Shown here: in pieces, positions 18,001 through 26,479 of the stretch
Layout of the letters: the number at the start of each line of letters is the position of its first letter
How positions within the stretch are numbered: position 1 is the stretch's first letter
Source: Micractinium sp. NFX-FRZ
Lineage: Eukaryota > Chlorophyta > Trebouxiophyceae > Chlorellales > Chlorellaceae
Assembly (NCBI GenBank): GCA_029339195.1
Contig: JAPTJF010000632.1
Location: 1-26,521, forward strand
Length of the DNA: 26,521 nucleotides
Direction of reading: 5' to 3'
Made by a program: the position numbers and the translations under genes
Notes under the pieces: model-generated
Databases searched by the model: none
What the model was told of the DNA's origin: nothing
The model's input: the letters and a program-made list of their open reading frames with translations, nothing else

Positions 18001-21000
18001 CCTGTGGCCTGCAGACGACAGCGTGGCCTCCTTCCTCCGTAGAATCGTGTCCTCCCTGCTGCCCTCCATCCTGCTGAGCACCTGGCAGGCCATCATACTG
18101 CCTGTGTGGCTCTACATCTGCGCCCAGGTGGGTTCTTCACTTTGTTGCCTCCTGCTGCTTAATCAGGTCAAGGTGGGGCAGGGGTTATTGCTTGCATGGA
18201 GCAGGTGGAAGGTGCCCAACGGGACGGACTGTACTTCAGCGTGCTTTGGCATGCTGAGGCTCACAGCGCGGTGCCTGCTATAAGTAAGCTTTGTGCGCTT
18301 CACCGGCATGCCCGTCTGCCTGCCTGCCTGCCCCGCTCTGCCCCGCAGGCGGAGGGGCGCCACTACTCCTTCACCTCCCTGGACCTGCGCTGTGCCCACT
18401 GGTTCTTCCTGGTGCGGTGGGGTGGGGTGGGGGGGTGGGGCGGTGGTTGATGATGGTGGGAGGGTGTGGAGTGTGTGGGTGAAGACGGTGCGTAAGCAGG
18501 CATATGGGCAGGCATGTGGGCAGGGAAGTAGGTGGGAGAGGGCCAGCCACACGCCCAGCGCCTCACTGTGCTCTGCCTCCCACCGCTCCCCGCCCCGCAG
18601 CACGACCTGCTCAACGTCTTTATTGGCGGCATGCTGGGGGGGTCTATTGTGTGGAGCCTGAGGGCAATCATCAACGAGCCAGGTGGGGGGCCTGGCACAG
18701 CACAACATCCCTTTGTGTGTGCCTGGGGAAGAATGCAGTCATGCGCACGCTTCCAGCGGGGCACCCTGCATGGTGTCCGCCAAAGAGAGAGCACGCACGT
18801 GGCGGAGACACCAGTAGGAGTCGGTGCACGCAAGACTAAGCAGTGTGGGCAGCAGCAACCTCTGTAGCTTTGGCACGCTGCCCGCCTGGCTGCCCCCTGG
18901 CTGCCCCTGGCTGCTCGCGCTGGCCCCCACCACCCGCCCCGCCTGCCTGCACATCACCCCGTGCCCCTGCAGGCCAGTTCTTCGACATCCTGGGCCAGGC
19001 CGTCCCCGCCTCTTCCAACTTCTTCATCAACTACATCTCCTTCAGGGGCCTGGCCATGGCTCCCTTCCGCCTCTTCTTCCCCCACACCATCGTGTTCTTC
19101 GACATTCTGCAGTGGCTGCACATCCTGCCCAGTGAGTGGGGGGCGGGTATGTGGTAACAGCCGGCAGCTTCGCCCCAGCTTCGTGTGCCTCCAAAGTGAG
19201 ACTGTGCATCCTGCCCAGTCAGCGTTGGCGGGTGATGCACCGAGATAAAGAAGCTGCAGCAAGTAGCGGTAGCTACGCGCCATTCTGCAGCATGAACAGC
19301 TGCTGGCAAATTGCTCAGCTGCACTGCGCGGGCCATGGGCCACAGGTTGCCAGTCAGAGCCCCGCCTGTGCCTGCCCGTGCTGTCAATTTCCTGATCATG
19401 TCTGCTGACCTCCTGTCGCCGTTCTGTGCCCCCCACCGTCTTGTCGGACCGCCCCACCCGCAGGCCCCAAGACAGAGCGAGACAAGGCAGTACCACCCAT
19501 CAGCTGCCGCTACAGCCGTGAAATTGGTGTGCTGGAGCTGACGGTGTTTGTGGTGGCGCTGGGTTACGCAGGTGGGGGTGGGTTGGGGTGGGCGGGTGGG
19601 GGCCAAAGGGGTGAGGGGTGATACGCAGGTGGGGAGGGGCGGGGTGGGGGGGACAGCGGGGTTACGCAGGTGTGTTGAGCGAGTGGGGGGGCACTGCACC
19701 GTGTGGCGGAGCTTACGGGTTGTGCCATCAAGGGCGGGCCATGACGGCTCTGGGCTATGCGGGTGGAGCAGGGGGATGGGGCCACTGTGTGGTAGAGCTG
19801 ACTGGTGTGTTTGCACAGCCAAGGTATGCGGGATGGGGGTGTGAGGTGAAAGCTTGAGCATGGCAGCCAAGGTGTGGAGTGCTGCCAGTGTTTCACAGCA
19901 CAGCAAGCGCGTGTGCTTTGGTGTATGCGTATCGTCGGCATGCAGGCCCCGCTGTTCATGCTGACCTCACTGCACCTCCTTTCCTCTCCCCCCCACCCCA
20001 CACTCCTCCTCCTGCCCCCAGTTGTGAGCCCCATCATCCTGCCCTTTGCGCTGGCCTACTTCCTGCTCACATGGCCGGTGTGGCGCTACCAGATGCTGTG
20101 AGTGGGGGGCGGGGGGGGGGGGCGGGGCTGCGCCATGCTGGCACTACTCGTCTGCCACTGCTGGCAACATGCAGTACGTGCTACATTCCCTGGCGGTGCC
20201 CCACTGCCTTGAGACATCTTGTGCCGCCTTCTAGCTGGCACCACTTTGCCTGCGCGCAGAACTGCCTGGCTGGACAGGTGCTCAGTCCCTTGCACTACAC
20301 ATAAGTGTGGGCATACCTGTATCAACCTGCCTCCCCTCTTGCTACCAGCCTCCCTTCCTGTTGCAGCTATGTGTTCCAGGCGCACGCCTCGTACGCAGTC
20401 AACAATGAAACATCTAAAGAGCACACACTTGTGCCCTTACTTCCCTGTCACTCGTGCAGCTACGTGTTCCAGAGCCAGTACAGCTGCGGCGGCCAGTTCT
20501 GGGTGTACACTGCCCACCGCATCGTGGTCTGCCTGGGGGTCATGTCATCCTTCACAGCAGGTGCGGCGGGGGCAGGAGGACTGGGTGGCTGGGAGCAGTT
20601 TGCAAGCAGGGCCCCCCGCCGGGTGCTGGGGTGGCAGCTGGCGCCAGTCGGTGCATAGCCAGCAGGGGCGCACTGCGCGTGCGTGCCTTATCCCCCCAAT
20701 CGCACCTCACACACAGACGATGTCCCCTTAAGGACGACCGGACAGATCGTGCCCCCTTACGTACAACGCACTTCACTCTACGCTGTTTCATCCCGAGACC
20801 TGCAGCTGTGATGGCGGTCAAAGGGGGCTACGTGGGCGCCCTGATCCTCTTCTTCTCATCCCTGGCCTTCCTGGTCTGGTTCGACCGGTGAGCGCCGGCC
20901 GGCGGCATGCGTGCTTTGGTGACACAACCGATGTCTGTTTGTGTAGTTTGGGGGCGCCTGCACTCGAGGGCGGCAGCTTGCTTCACGTGTGGGGGTGCAG

Positions 21001-21321
21001 CGGCGCAGGCGTCTGTTTATGCAGGCTCAGGACGGAGCAGTGCTAAGCAAGCAAGGGGTGTTTGTGAACCCCCTGCGGGGCGTCTGGCCTGCGCTGACAA
21101 CTCTTCTTCCCGTCCCCCCGCCCCCTCCCCACAGGTTCCTGGCCTTCCGCTACGACGCTGTGGTCGACCAGCTGCCCGCCGTGGGTATCCTGGCGGCGCC
21201 CCAGGCCCGGGTGGACAACTCGCTGTACGTGCCGCCGCCCATGCGGCAGCGCGCGGTGGGGTGGAACCCGGAGTGGGGCAAGGCGTGGACGGGCTGGGGG
21301 GTGCCGCGGTACGGCCTGTGA
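12091..21321 (+). CDS. CSC1: CSC1/OSCA-type stress-gated cation channel
   Basis: Membrane channel of the CSC1/OSCA/TMEM63 family (RSN1_TM, PHM7_cyt, RSN1_7TM architecture); relatives are osmotically or mechanically gated Ca2+-permeable channels. Exons: 12091-12172, 12429-12510, 12947-13109, 13327-13394, 13823-13951, 14230-14296, 14454-15295, 15545-15638, 15821-15892, 16198-16276, 16578-17061, 17358-17494, 17713-17805, 18015-18127, 18349-18411, 18601-18682, 18973-19131, 19464-19571, 20022-20097, 20460-20560, 20806-20887, 21135-21321 (3363 nt, 1120 residues). Membrane segments: SLIISGIGINCAIGLACVIG (~28-47), FPLTIIGLGV (~120-130), HFFFTYVFIAWVCFLIL (~178-194). The cytosolic RRM-like part carries FYTVLIVDEP (~461) and CFFATFRSAQAAAYAAQ (~690-710). 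The 7TM block starts at PIVVFVFVLAMLLFPIG (~747), with FFINYISFRGLAMAPFRLFF and ILPFALAYFLLTWPVWRYQ; YVFQSQYSCGGQFW is a family signature. Longer than usual (~770) because of a low-complexity insert at ~200-455. ATG at 12091 opens exon 1. Confidence 0.94.
12770..12809 (+). repeat. Echo of CSC1 exon 3 with live-looking acceptor
   Basis: After cccctgcag, GGCTGCACAACTACTGCGAC and CGCCTGTGCCTGC resemble the true exon 3 start (12947: GTTCCGCATCTACTTCAACC then GCATGTGCCTGCC), about 31 of 40 bases. The offset is 177 nt. The frame stays open from here into exon 3, so use of this acceptor would insert 59 residues including a CLLCLLSLLCLLRLL stretch. Confidence 0.7.
13716..13750 (+). repeat. Weak echo of CSC1 exon 5 start
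   Basis: CTGCTGCCTGTCA matches 12 of 13 bases of CTGCTGCCCGTCA at 13824, and similarity fades gradually downstream without gaps (AAGGCGC against GAGGCGC). The offset is 108 nt. The copy lacks an AG acceptor. Confidence 0.5.
13965..14063 (+). repeat. CCACCTGCCA minisatellite, CSC1 intron 5
   Basis: About ten imperfect copies of a 10-mer close to CCACYTGCCA / CCACTTTCCA fill the start of intron 5. The run is pyrimidine-rich and non-coding. Confidence 0.8.
16137..16191 (+). repeat. TGTGCCTGC 9-mer tandem array before exon 10
   Basis: About six perfect copies of TGTGCCTGC lead directly into the acceptor tgctgcag of exon 10, serving as its polypyrimidine-like tract. Related copies sit in intron 2 (12790-12840) and, as coding DNA, in RBR (1648-1680). 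Confidence 0.9.
16471..16508 (+). repeat. Echo of CSC1 exon 11 start
   Basis: ctctgtgcctgcaag, agctgc and tggtgga match, in order and without gaps, the true acceptor and exon 11 start at 16564-16601 (ctctgtgcccgcagataagc, tgctgtcacgttggtgga). The offset is 93 nt. The acceptor AG is displaced in the copy. Confidence 0.65.
17139..17211 (+). repeat. 60-nt period repeat in CSC1 intron 11
   Basis: GTGTGTGGCAAGC occurs at 17139-17151 and 17199-17211, embedded in GT-rich sequence. It is preceded by repeats of gggctgggca at 17080-17120. Simple-sequence intron content. Confidence 0.7.
17665..17674 (+). other. Interstitial telomere-like motif
   Basis: AAACCCTAAA inside CSC1 intron 12 equals a little over one unit of the plant-type telomere repeat (TTTAGGG on the other strand). 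A single copy only, so its meaning is doubtful. Confidence 0.35.
19207..19220 (+). repeat. Echo of CSC1 exon 17 end and donor
   Basis: CATCCTGCCCAGTCAG repeats CATCCTGCCCAGTGAG of the exon 17/intron 17 junction (19121-19136), 86 nt further on. It could act as a cryptic donor. Confidence 0.55.
19619..19835 (+). repeat. Serial echoes of CSC1 exon 18 end and donor
   Basis: The true junction reads GGGTTACGCAGgtgggg (19561-19576). Copies follow at 19622 (atacgcaggtgggg), 19661 (gttacgcaggtgtg), 19750 (ctgggctatgcgggtgg) and 19824 (ggtatgcgggatggg), set in G-rich sequence. Confidence 0.7.
20367..20399 (+). repeat. In-frame echo of CSC1 exon 20
   Basis: After ttgcag, CTATGTGTTCCAG repeats the true exon 20 start CTACGTGTTCCAG (20460), 93 nt upstream. 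The 93 nt between the two acceptors are open and in phase. Using the first acceptor would give YVFQAHASYAV and 20 more residues before YVFQSQYSCGG. Confidence 0.8.
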
Positions 21322-21668
21322 GGCAGCCTCGCAGCGTGTTGTGCCAGCAAACATCCTGCATTGATTGACCGTGTGTAACAAGTGCCAATTTGTATCAAGT
21401 TTTGTTTCATTATCCGGTGCACAGACACGCCGGACAAGCGCAGCGGTGGAGTTCATAGTGTTTGCCATCTGTCCCAACCGCGCCTGCTGTCCGTTTTCCT
21501 CTGCCACAAGTTACCATAGAACCAGCGGCAGGAGGTGCTATTGCAGCCTGCATTGTCTGGGAAAACCCTAACAACCCTGCGGCAGCGTCGCGCCGCCAAG
21601 ATCTGCCAGAAGCCCCGAGTTAACGCTCTGTGAGTCCTGACACCTGTCGAGGGGTCTACAACGTCACA
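21322..21668 (+). promoter_or_regulatory. CSC1 3' UTR and promoter of ubiquitin-like gene
   Basis: A short 347-nt spacer between two same-strand genes. It holds the channel's polyadenylation motif and, at 21563-21571, AAACCCTAA, which matches the plant telobox often found in promoters of growth-related genes. No TATA box was recognised. Confidence 0.45.
21374..21378 (+). terminator. TGTAA polyadenylation motif (CSC1)
   Basis: TGTAA lies 53 nt after the channel stop codon, the usual position and sequence of the chlorophyte poly(A) signal. Confidence 0.65.
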
Positions 21669-24135
21669 ATGGCGTGGCTGGACCCTGTGCCAGCTTCGGC
21701 GGGCACCTCGAGCCTGCTGCCACACCTCCTGCGGGCCTCCCACCGGCAAAACGGGTTGCTACTCTTGTGCCTTGACGACGACATGCGTCGCGCAATCATG
21801 GACCTGATGAGCGGGGCGCGGGGAGTCGAGACAGCGACGCAGGTGAGTCCACAAATTCTCCGCCGCGCCCTCTTTGCTCTCGTAGTGGGTGGATGCTATG
21901 CCCGGGCGCCACGCAATTCTGCGACTGACTGCTGGTGCCAAGGCCCACCGCAGGTCGCGCCCCACACCGCCCCCGCCGCCGCCGCCGCCCTTCACAAGCT
22001 TGCCAGGCGGCTCACCAAGGCGCACATGCTGCGCCTGGGGGAGCACCCCTACAGCCTGCACGCCCACCTGGACGACCTCAACGACTGGATGCACCCCAGC
22101 AGCGCGGGCGCCGCCCGCATGCACTCCAAGTGAGCACCCTCCCCGCGCCGCCAGCGCCAGCACCCGCGTTGCGTTTCCGTCCCGCCCCGCCTGCCCCGCC
22201 TCCTCCTTGCTGTCCCGCGGGCCTTCCTTCCCCCTTATCTGCCTCAAGTCCTCCCCTGCAGGATCCTGGTGAGCACCAGCACCCACCTGGCGGAGCACAT
22301 TGACTCCGGGCTCTTCAACCTGGTGAGGGGTGGGGAGGAGATCACACACAGGGAGACGTGCGCGTGCCGCCGAGACTCGTTGATGCACTTGTGCATGGGC
22401 TGCCTGCGGTGCAGTGGTTGTTGTGTACCCGCAGCTGGTGGGTTGTGCGTTTCGCTCATTTTCTACCCAAACAGGAGTGTGCGGCTCCAGTGCGGCGCAC
22501 GCCTGCTTGGCGCTGGTCATGCGCTGTTCTGCAACACACGGCTGGGGCACGTGTGCAGGCAGCGGTCACGCAGTCCCTTGTGTGTGGATCTTCGCACAAT
22601 GTTTGCCGTCGCAGACAGCAGGGCTGTAGTGCCGTCACAGCACTCACGGCGGTGGGAAAGGCGTGTGGCAGCAACTGAGGCAGCGGTGGCTCCTCCAGGC
22701 TTCGAACTTAGCAGTGTCCTCTGGGCTGTTTTCCACCAGCTAGAAATGCACCGCACTCCTCGTCCTGCTGCAGGCGAGCAGGCGGCGGTGGAGTCGCTGC
22801 TGCCGGTGCTCTCTGAGGAGGAGGAGCAGTGGCAGGAGGAGGGCAGCCTCTTTGCCCTGGCAATCCCCGGCTACACGCTGCAGTGCATCGACTCGCACAC
22901 CCGCGCCATCCCGCACTCCGTCCAGCCGGCGCACCTGCACTCTCCAGGCCTGCCGTTTGGAGTTGCGGCAGTGCAGCGCACCACGGTGGTCCTGCAGGTG
23001 CGGCAGGCCGGGCGGTGGGGAGTGGGATGTTGGAGGGCGGTGTGCGGGGCTGCAGGCATACATGGTGCGGACACGGGTGGCGGGCGGTGGGTTTTGTGGC
23101 GGGCTCACGTGGTGATGCAGGTGGGCAGGGGGTGGGTTTGGTGGTTTCATGGCACGATCAGAGCAGCCGCTTGTTTACTCGGGGGTCAGCGGTGCTGAGC
23201 CGGCATGCTGCAGCGGCGCCACCATCGTCTTAGCTTGCAGACAGCGCGCAGCCACTGTTGCACCTCTGCTGTGCCATGAGCACACTAACCCTTCATGTGT
23301 TCTGCCCGTGCCCACAGTGGCGCCTGAGCCCCGATTACGTCATCAACGGCGTGAGGGTGGGCGACGTGCTGTCGCAGTTTGAGTCGGGTGAGCTGCTGTG
23401 CACGCTATGCTGGTCTCCCTATATGCTGTGCATGCTGTGCTAGGCCATGTGCCGCAATGCCTGCGCTTCTGGCCCCGGGGCGAGCTGCCTGCAGTTTACG
23501 GTGGGCACCGCCGGCGGACATGCGCAATCAGATCATCCCAAGGCCTGCCCACGACAACTCAACCTGCCCGTCCTCCCTCCCGGCTCCGCCTTCCCGCCCT
23601 GCCCCCCGCTCACCCATCTCGCCGGCTGTGCCTGACCTCTGCCCCTTTGTCCCTTGAACGAGCAGTGCGTGCTCACGAGCAGCAGCAGGCTGCGCAGCAG
23701 GCGGCGGAGGAGGCGCGGCAGCGCTACGAGGAGCAGCTGGCGGCCATGCGTCCCACGGTCCCGGCCTCGGACAAGTTCAAGATCTTTGTGAAGACCCTGG
23801 TGCGACACGCTGTGGCCTGCTGTGGCCTGCTGCTGCTGCTGTAGTTGAATCCTCTGCCAGGGGATGTGGCCTGCTGCGCTTGATGCCTGCCTGCGGTGCG
23901 GTCTGTGGTGCTGCCTGCGGTGCCTCCGTGCCCGCACGTTGGCCTGCCTGCGTGTAGTGGAAGGGGGCAGGGCTGGCGGCATGCGCTGCTTGGTGACCCG
24001 GCTCTCCTGTGCATGACCACAACCGCTTTCCACGCTACTCTTGCCTCCAACCTCCATTGCGTTGCAGACTGGCAGGACGATTGCTGTGCCCGCGCACGCG
24101 TCTTGGAGCATTGCCAACATGAAGTGGAGTGAGTG

Positions 24136-24169
<34 letters not shown>

Positions 24170-24799
24170 ATGCTGATGCTGCTGCTGCTGCTGATGATGA
24201 TGATGAACTGCCGATTTGTAAGGCCCGTTGTCGTGCGGCGGTCAAAGTTTGTTTACAGGGCTGCATGGCAGGTGCTGAGAGGGCTGGCTCTGGAGGGGCT
24301 GGCCAGCTGGGCGCTCAGCCGGTGAGCCGCCTGCCCCCGTCCCGCCGACCGCACTGCGCGCTTACCACCCCGCTGGCCGGCCGGACTGACTAGCACATGA
24401 TTGGCTGGCGGCCGTCTAAACTGACTGAGCACGACTGGCTGGCGGCTGTCTTCTAACACATAGATGGCTGCCCCTCCTTGGCTGCCGTGAAGCCATCCAA
24501 GACATGGACGGCACCCCCCCCGACCAGCAGCGCCTCATCTTTGCTGGCAAGCAGCTGGAGGACGAGCACACATTTGAGCACTACAGTGAGCGGGCCAAGG
24601 GCAGGGCAGGGTGGTGCACAGTGGCGCGACAGGATCTGGGGTGGGGCTCATGAACTCTGATCAGAAGAGGCACGCCGGAAAGCAGATGCCCCCATGGAGT
24701 GGTTTGTTCGGCCATGAGCCGCCCCCCTTGCGCCCCCCCCGTGCAGGCATCCCGAAGCGCTCCACGCTGCACCTGGTGCTGCGCCTGACAGGAGACTAA
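21669..24799 (+). CDS. Unrecognised protein with C-terminal ubiquitin-like domain
   Basis: Function unknown. Exons: 21669-21842, 21954-22129, 22262-22322, a doubtful exon starting 22435 (ending 22489 or 22558), 22774-22997, 23318-23387, 23666-23799, 24068-24128, 24493-24585, 24747-24799; 366 or 389 residues depending on the doubtful exon, which the phases require. The N-terminal ~135 residues ([39 protein letters not shown]) resemble nothing I know. The middle has an acidic stretch ([16 protein letters not shown]) and [18 protein letters not shown], then a short helical Gln/Ala/Glu segment. The last 76 residues align without gaps to ubiquitin: [47 protein letters not shown]. The L8/I44/V70 patch and Lys6, 27, 48 and 63 are kept; Lys11, 29 and 33 are lost. 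The end is Gly-Asp, not Gly-Gly, so it should not be conjugated; more likely an integral UBL used for proteasome or partner binding. The start is the ATG at 21669 (cacaATGGcg). Confidence 0.75.
24138..24206 (+). repeat. TGC/TGA microsatellite in ubiquitin-like gene intron
   Basis: A run of TGC triplets, then mixed TGATGC, then TGATGATGATGATGA, starting 10 nt after the donor at 24128/24129. The length is likely variable. Confidence 0.9.
24386..24455 (+). repeat. Tandem ~35-bp repeat before the ubiquitin-core exon
   Basis: Copy 1 at 24386-24420 (ctgactagcacatgattggc, tggcggccgtct) and copy 2 at 24421-24455 (ctgactgagcacgactggct, ggcggctgtctt) are about 80% alike. They lie in the intron just upstream of the exon encoding [13 protein letters not shown]. 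Confidence 0.8.
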
Positions 24800-24930
24800 G
24801 GGCCACACTGCTTTGGGCAGGGCATGGCACCAGCATTTGCTGCCGTGCCACCCGGCAGTGCCCTCTCTCTGCCCTGGCTAGCTTTGCTGATGTGCTTGCA
24901 ACATGACCTTCTCGATCCAGCCTGCCCCCC

Positions 24931-25064
24931 ACACAGTTACACTGCCAGCCTGGCGCCAGCCCCTGGAGGCTGTCCGTCCAGCCGTCTACAGGCGCCTGTG
25001 TAAAGCTATGGCTGGCACATACAGCTGCTTCACAGTCCTCAATCTTGCACGGTGCAGCAGGAAC
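24931..25064 (+). repeat. Dispersed repeat, copy A (3' UTR of ubiquitin-like gene)
   Basis: Runs from ACACAGTTACACTGCCAGCC to CTCAATCTTGCACGGTGCAG plus CAGGAAC. It carries TGTAAAGCTA at 24999-25008. It matches copy B 830 nt downstream, with two indels of about 17 nt each. No coding frame is shared convincingly. Confidence 0.85.
24999..25003 (+). terminator. TGTAA polyadenylation motif (ubiquitin-like gene)
   Basis: TGTAA lies 200 nt after the TAA stop, a plausible 3' UTR length. It falls inside repeat copy A. Confidence 0.55.
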
Positions 25065-25760
25065 GGCAGCCATTGCTCACCCAGCAAGGCCCCACCACCA
25101 CATACAACTGCACCCGGCACTTGGCGCCTTGCAAGCTCTCAACGCCCCTCGCCGCCCGCTCCGCGCCAAAACAATCGTGCTGGAAGGCAACGGTTGCTGG
25201 ACCGTGCTGCCTCAACCTGGGAAAGGACATCTGTGGGAGGTCTGGGAGGGTGCAGGATGGGCAGCACACACAGCCAGTCGAGGGCAACTCAGCTTTGCGT
25301 TGCAGGGAACGGGCAAAGGGCGTGGCGGGGGCGGCGTGCATAGCCTGTTTTCCGCGGCAAAATCCAAACGAGGCAGCAAGATACAGGGCACGCTTCTGCT
25401 CCCGCCCACGTGACGCCATCATGAAAGCTTGTCTGTGCAGGCAGGTGGCACGTAGGCCCGCTGGCATTGCTGCAAGGCCTCCTCAAACATGCTGCCCTGT
25501 CGGCCGCACCGCCGCCGCTGCCGCCAGCGGTGCTGCCAGCAGCACAGGGCTGCTGCTTTCCGGGGCGCTGCCCGCGTGCATGTCGCACCGGGCGCTCACA
25601 CGTGAATGCATGCGGGGGACAAATGGGAGGAGCGACCACACCTGCGCTCCTCCGGTGCGCTGCACACGCCCTGCCACCTCTCCTCCCCTGGAGCATCTAT
25701 AGGCGCATCTACATGCGATGTTTTAGACAGGCATCTTGCAACACAATCTGGGGGCCTCCG

Positions 25761-25898
25761 ACACAGTTGCACTGCCAGCCTGGCGCCGTCCGTCCAGCCG
25801 TCTCCAGGCGCCCTGATGTAGGATGCCCACTGTAAAGCTAGGGCTGCCGCACCCACAGCTGCTTCACTGTCCTCAATCTTGCACTGTGCAGCAGGAAC
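25761..25898 (+). repeat. Dispersed repeat, copy B
   Basis: Starts ACACAGTTGCACTGCCAGCC and ends CTCAATCTTGCACTGTGCAG plus CAGGAAC, like copy A. TGTAAAGCTA is retained at 25831-25840. No gene end is visible just upstream, so here the poly(A)-like motif seems unattached. Confidence 0.85.
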
Positions 25899-26302
25899 AC
25901 GGCATTGCATTCTGGAGAATCGTTGCGTGGGTGAACACCGTGTGGTATAGGGGCGCAGGGGCCAGGAGGGTGGAAGTGCCTTGAGCAGGTCGGGGGGACA
26001 GAGCTGTGCTGGCAGCTGTTGCTGTCGAGACCAGCCAGTGCCGCCTCCGCCTCCTGCTCCACTGCCTGCCGTACGTCACCTGCCCCCTGCACCCTCACGG
26101 CGTCTCGTCTGTCGGCTGCGGTTGCAGCAACTGGTTGAGCAGTCGGTAACGGTGCGGCAGCTGCCACAGAGCTTGCAGCGTTGGCGCCCCTTGAGAGCCC
26201 TCGAGCCACCCTCCAGCCTGGGGCCGCCGCACAACAGGTAGGCAAGGGATGCAGTAGGGAGTGTCCCACACTGCTAGCATTCTTCCTGCACCGACGAAGC
26301 CT

Positions 26303-26338
26303 TACACCTATCATTGACAGACTAATCCAAGATTTACA
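26303..26338 (-). terminator. Possible minus-strand poly(A) motifs
   Basis: TTACA at 26303-26307 and 26334-26338 reads TGTAA on the minus strand, about 140-180 nt past the proposed stop of the right-edge gene. Confidence 0.45.
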
Positions 26339-26479
26339 GGGCTGCTATCTGATTGGGACATCCTTAATCACCTGTGGGGTGCCCCACCATCCAGCCCCCA
26401 AAACAGGTGGTGCATGCGCCACGTCTGCGCCGCCGCCGCTCAGGGGCGCTCGCCGCTGCCTCACGTGCAAGCCCCCGCC

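Larger units (their letters stand above)
24800..26479. other. Gene-poor region with repeats
   Basis: About 1.7 kb. Apart from the 3' UTR of the ubiquitin-like gene, the A/B repeat pair and the probable 3' UTR of the right-edge gene, nothing firm is seen. 26090-26230 has coding-like frames on both strands with splice-like borders (plus: acceptor ggttgcag, donor ggtaggc; minus: acceptor ggccccag), but neither can be tied to a gene. Confidence 0.5.

Noticed and set aside
22269..23198. 309-codon continuous frame in the ubiquitin-like gene
   Set aside because: Good donors at 22322/22323 and 22997/22998 and non-coding-like Cys/Arg-rich content between exons argue against one long exon; kept only as an alternative in the findings.
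24190..24210. TGATGA motifs suggesting a C/D-box snoRNA in an intron
   Set aside because: They belong to a TGA microsatellite; no D box or terminal stem found. Other near-matches in NOP14 introns (for example GTGATGT near 5879) lacked a D box as well.
24648..25073. Minus-strand frame over repeat A (and 25596-25910 over repeat B) sharing CKIED-like residues
   Set aside because: The shared peptides simply reflect the DNA repeat; frames shift at the indels, so no conserved protein.
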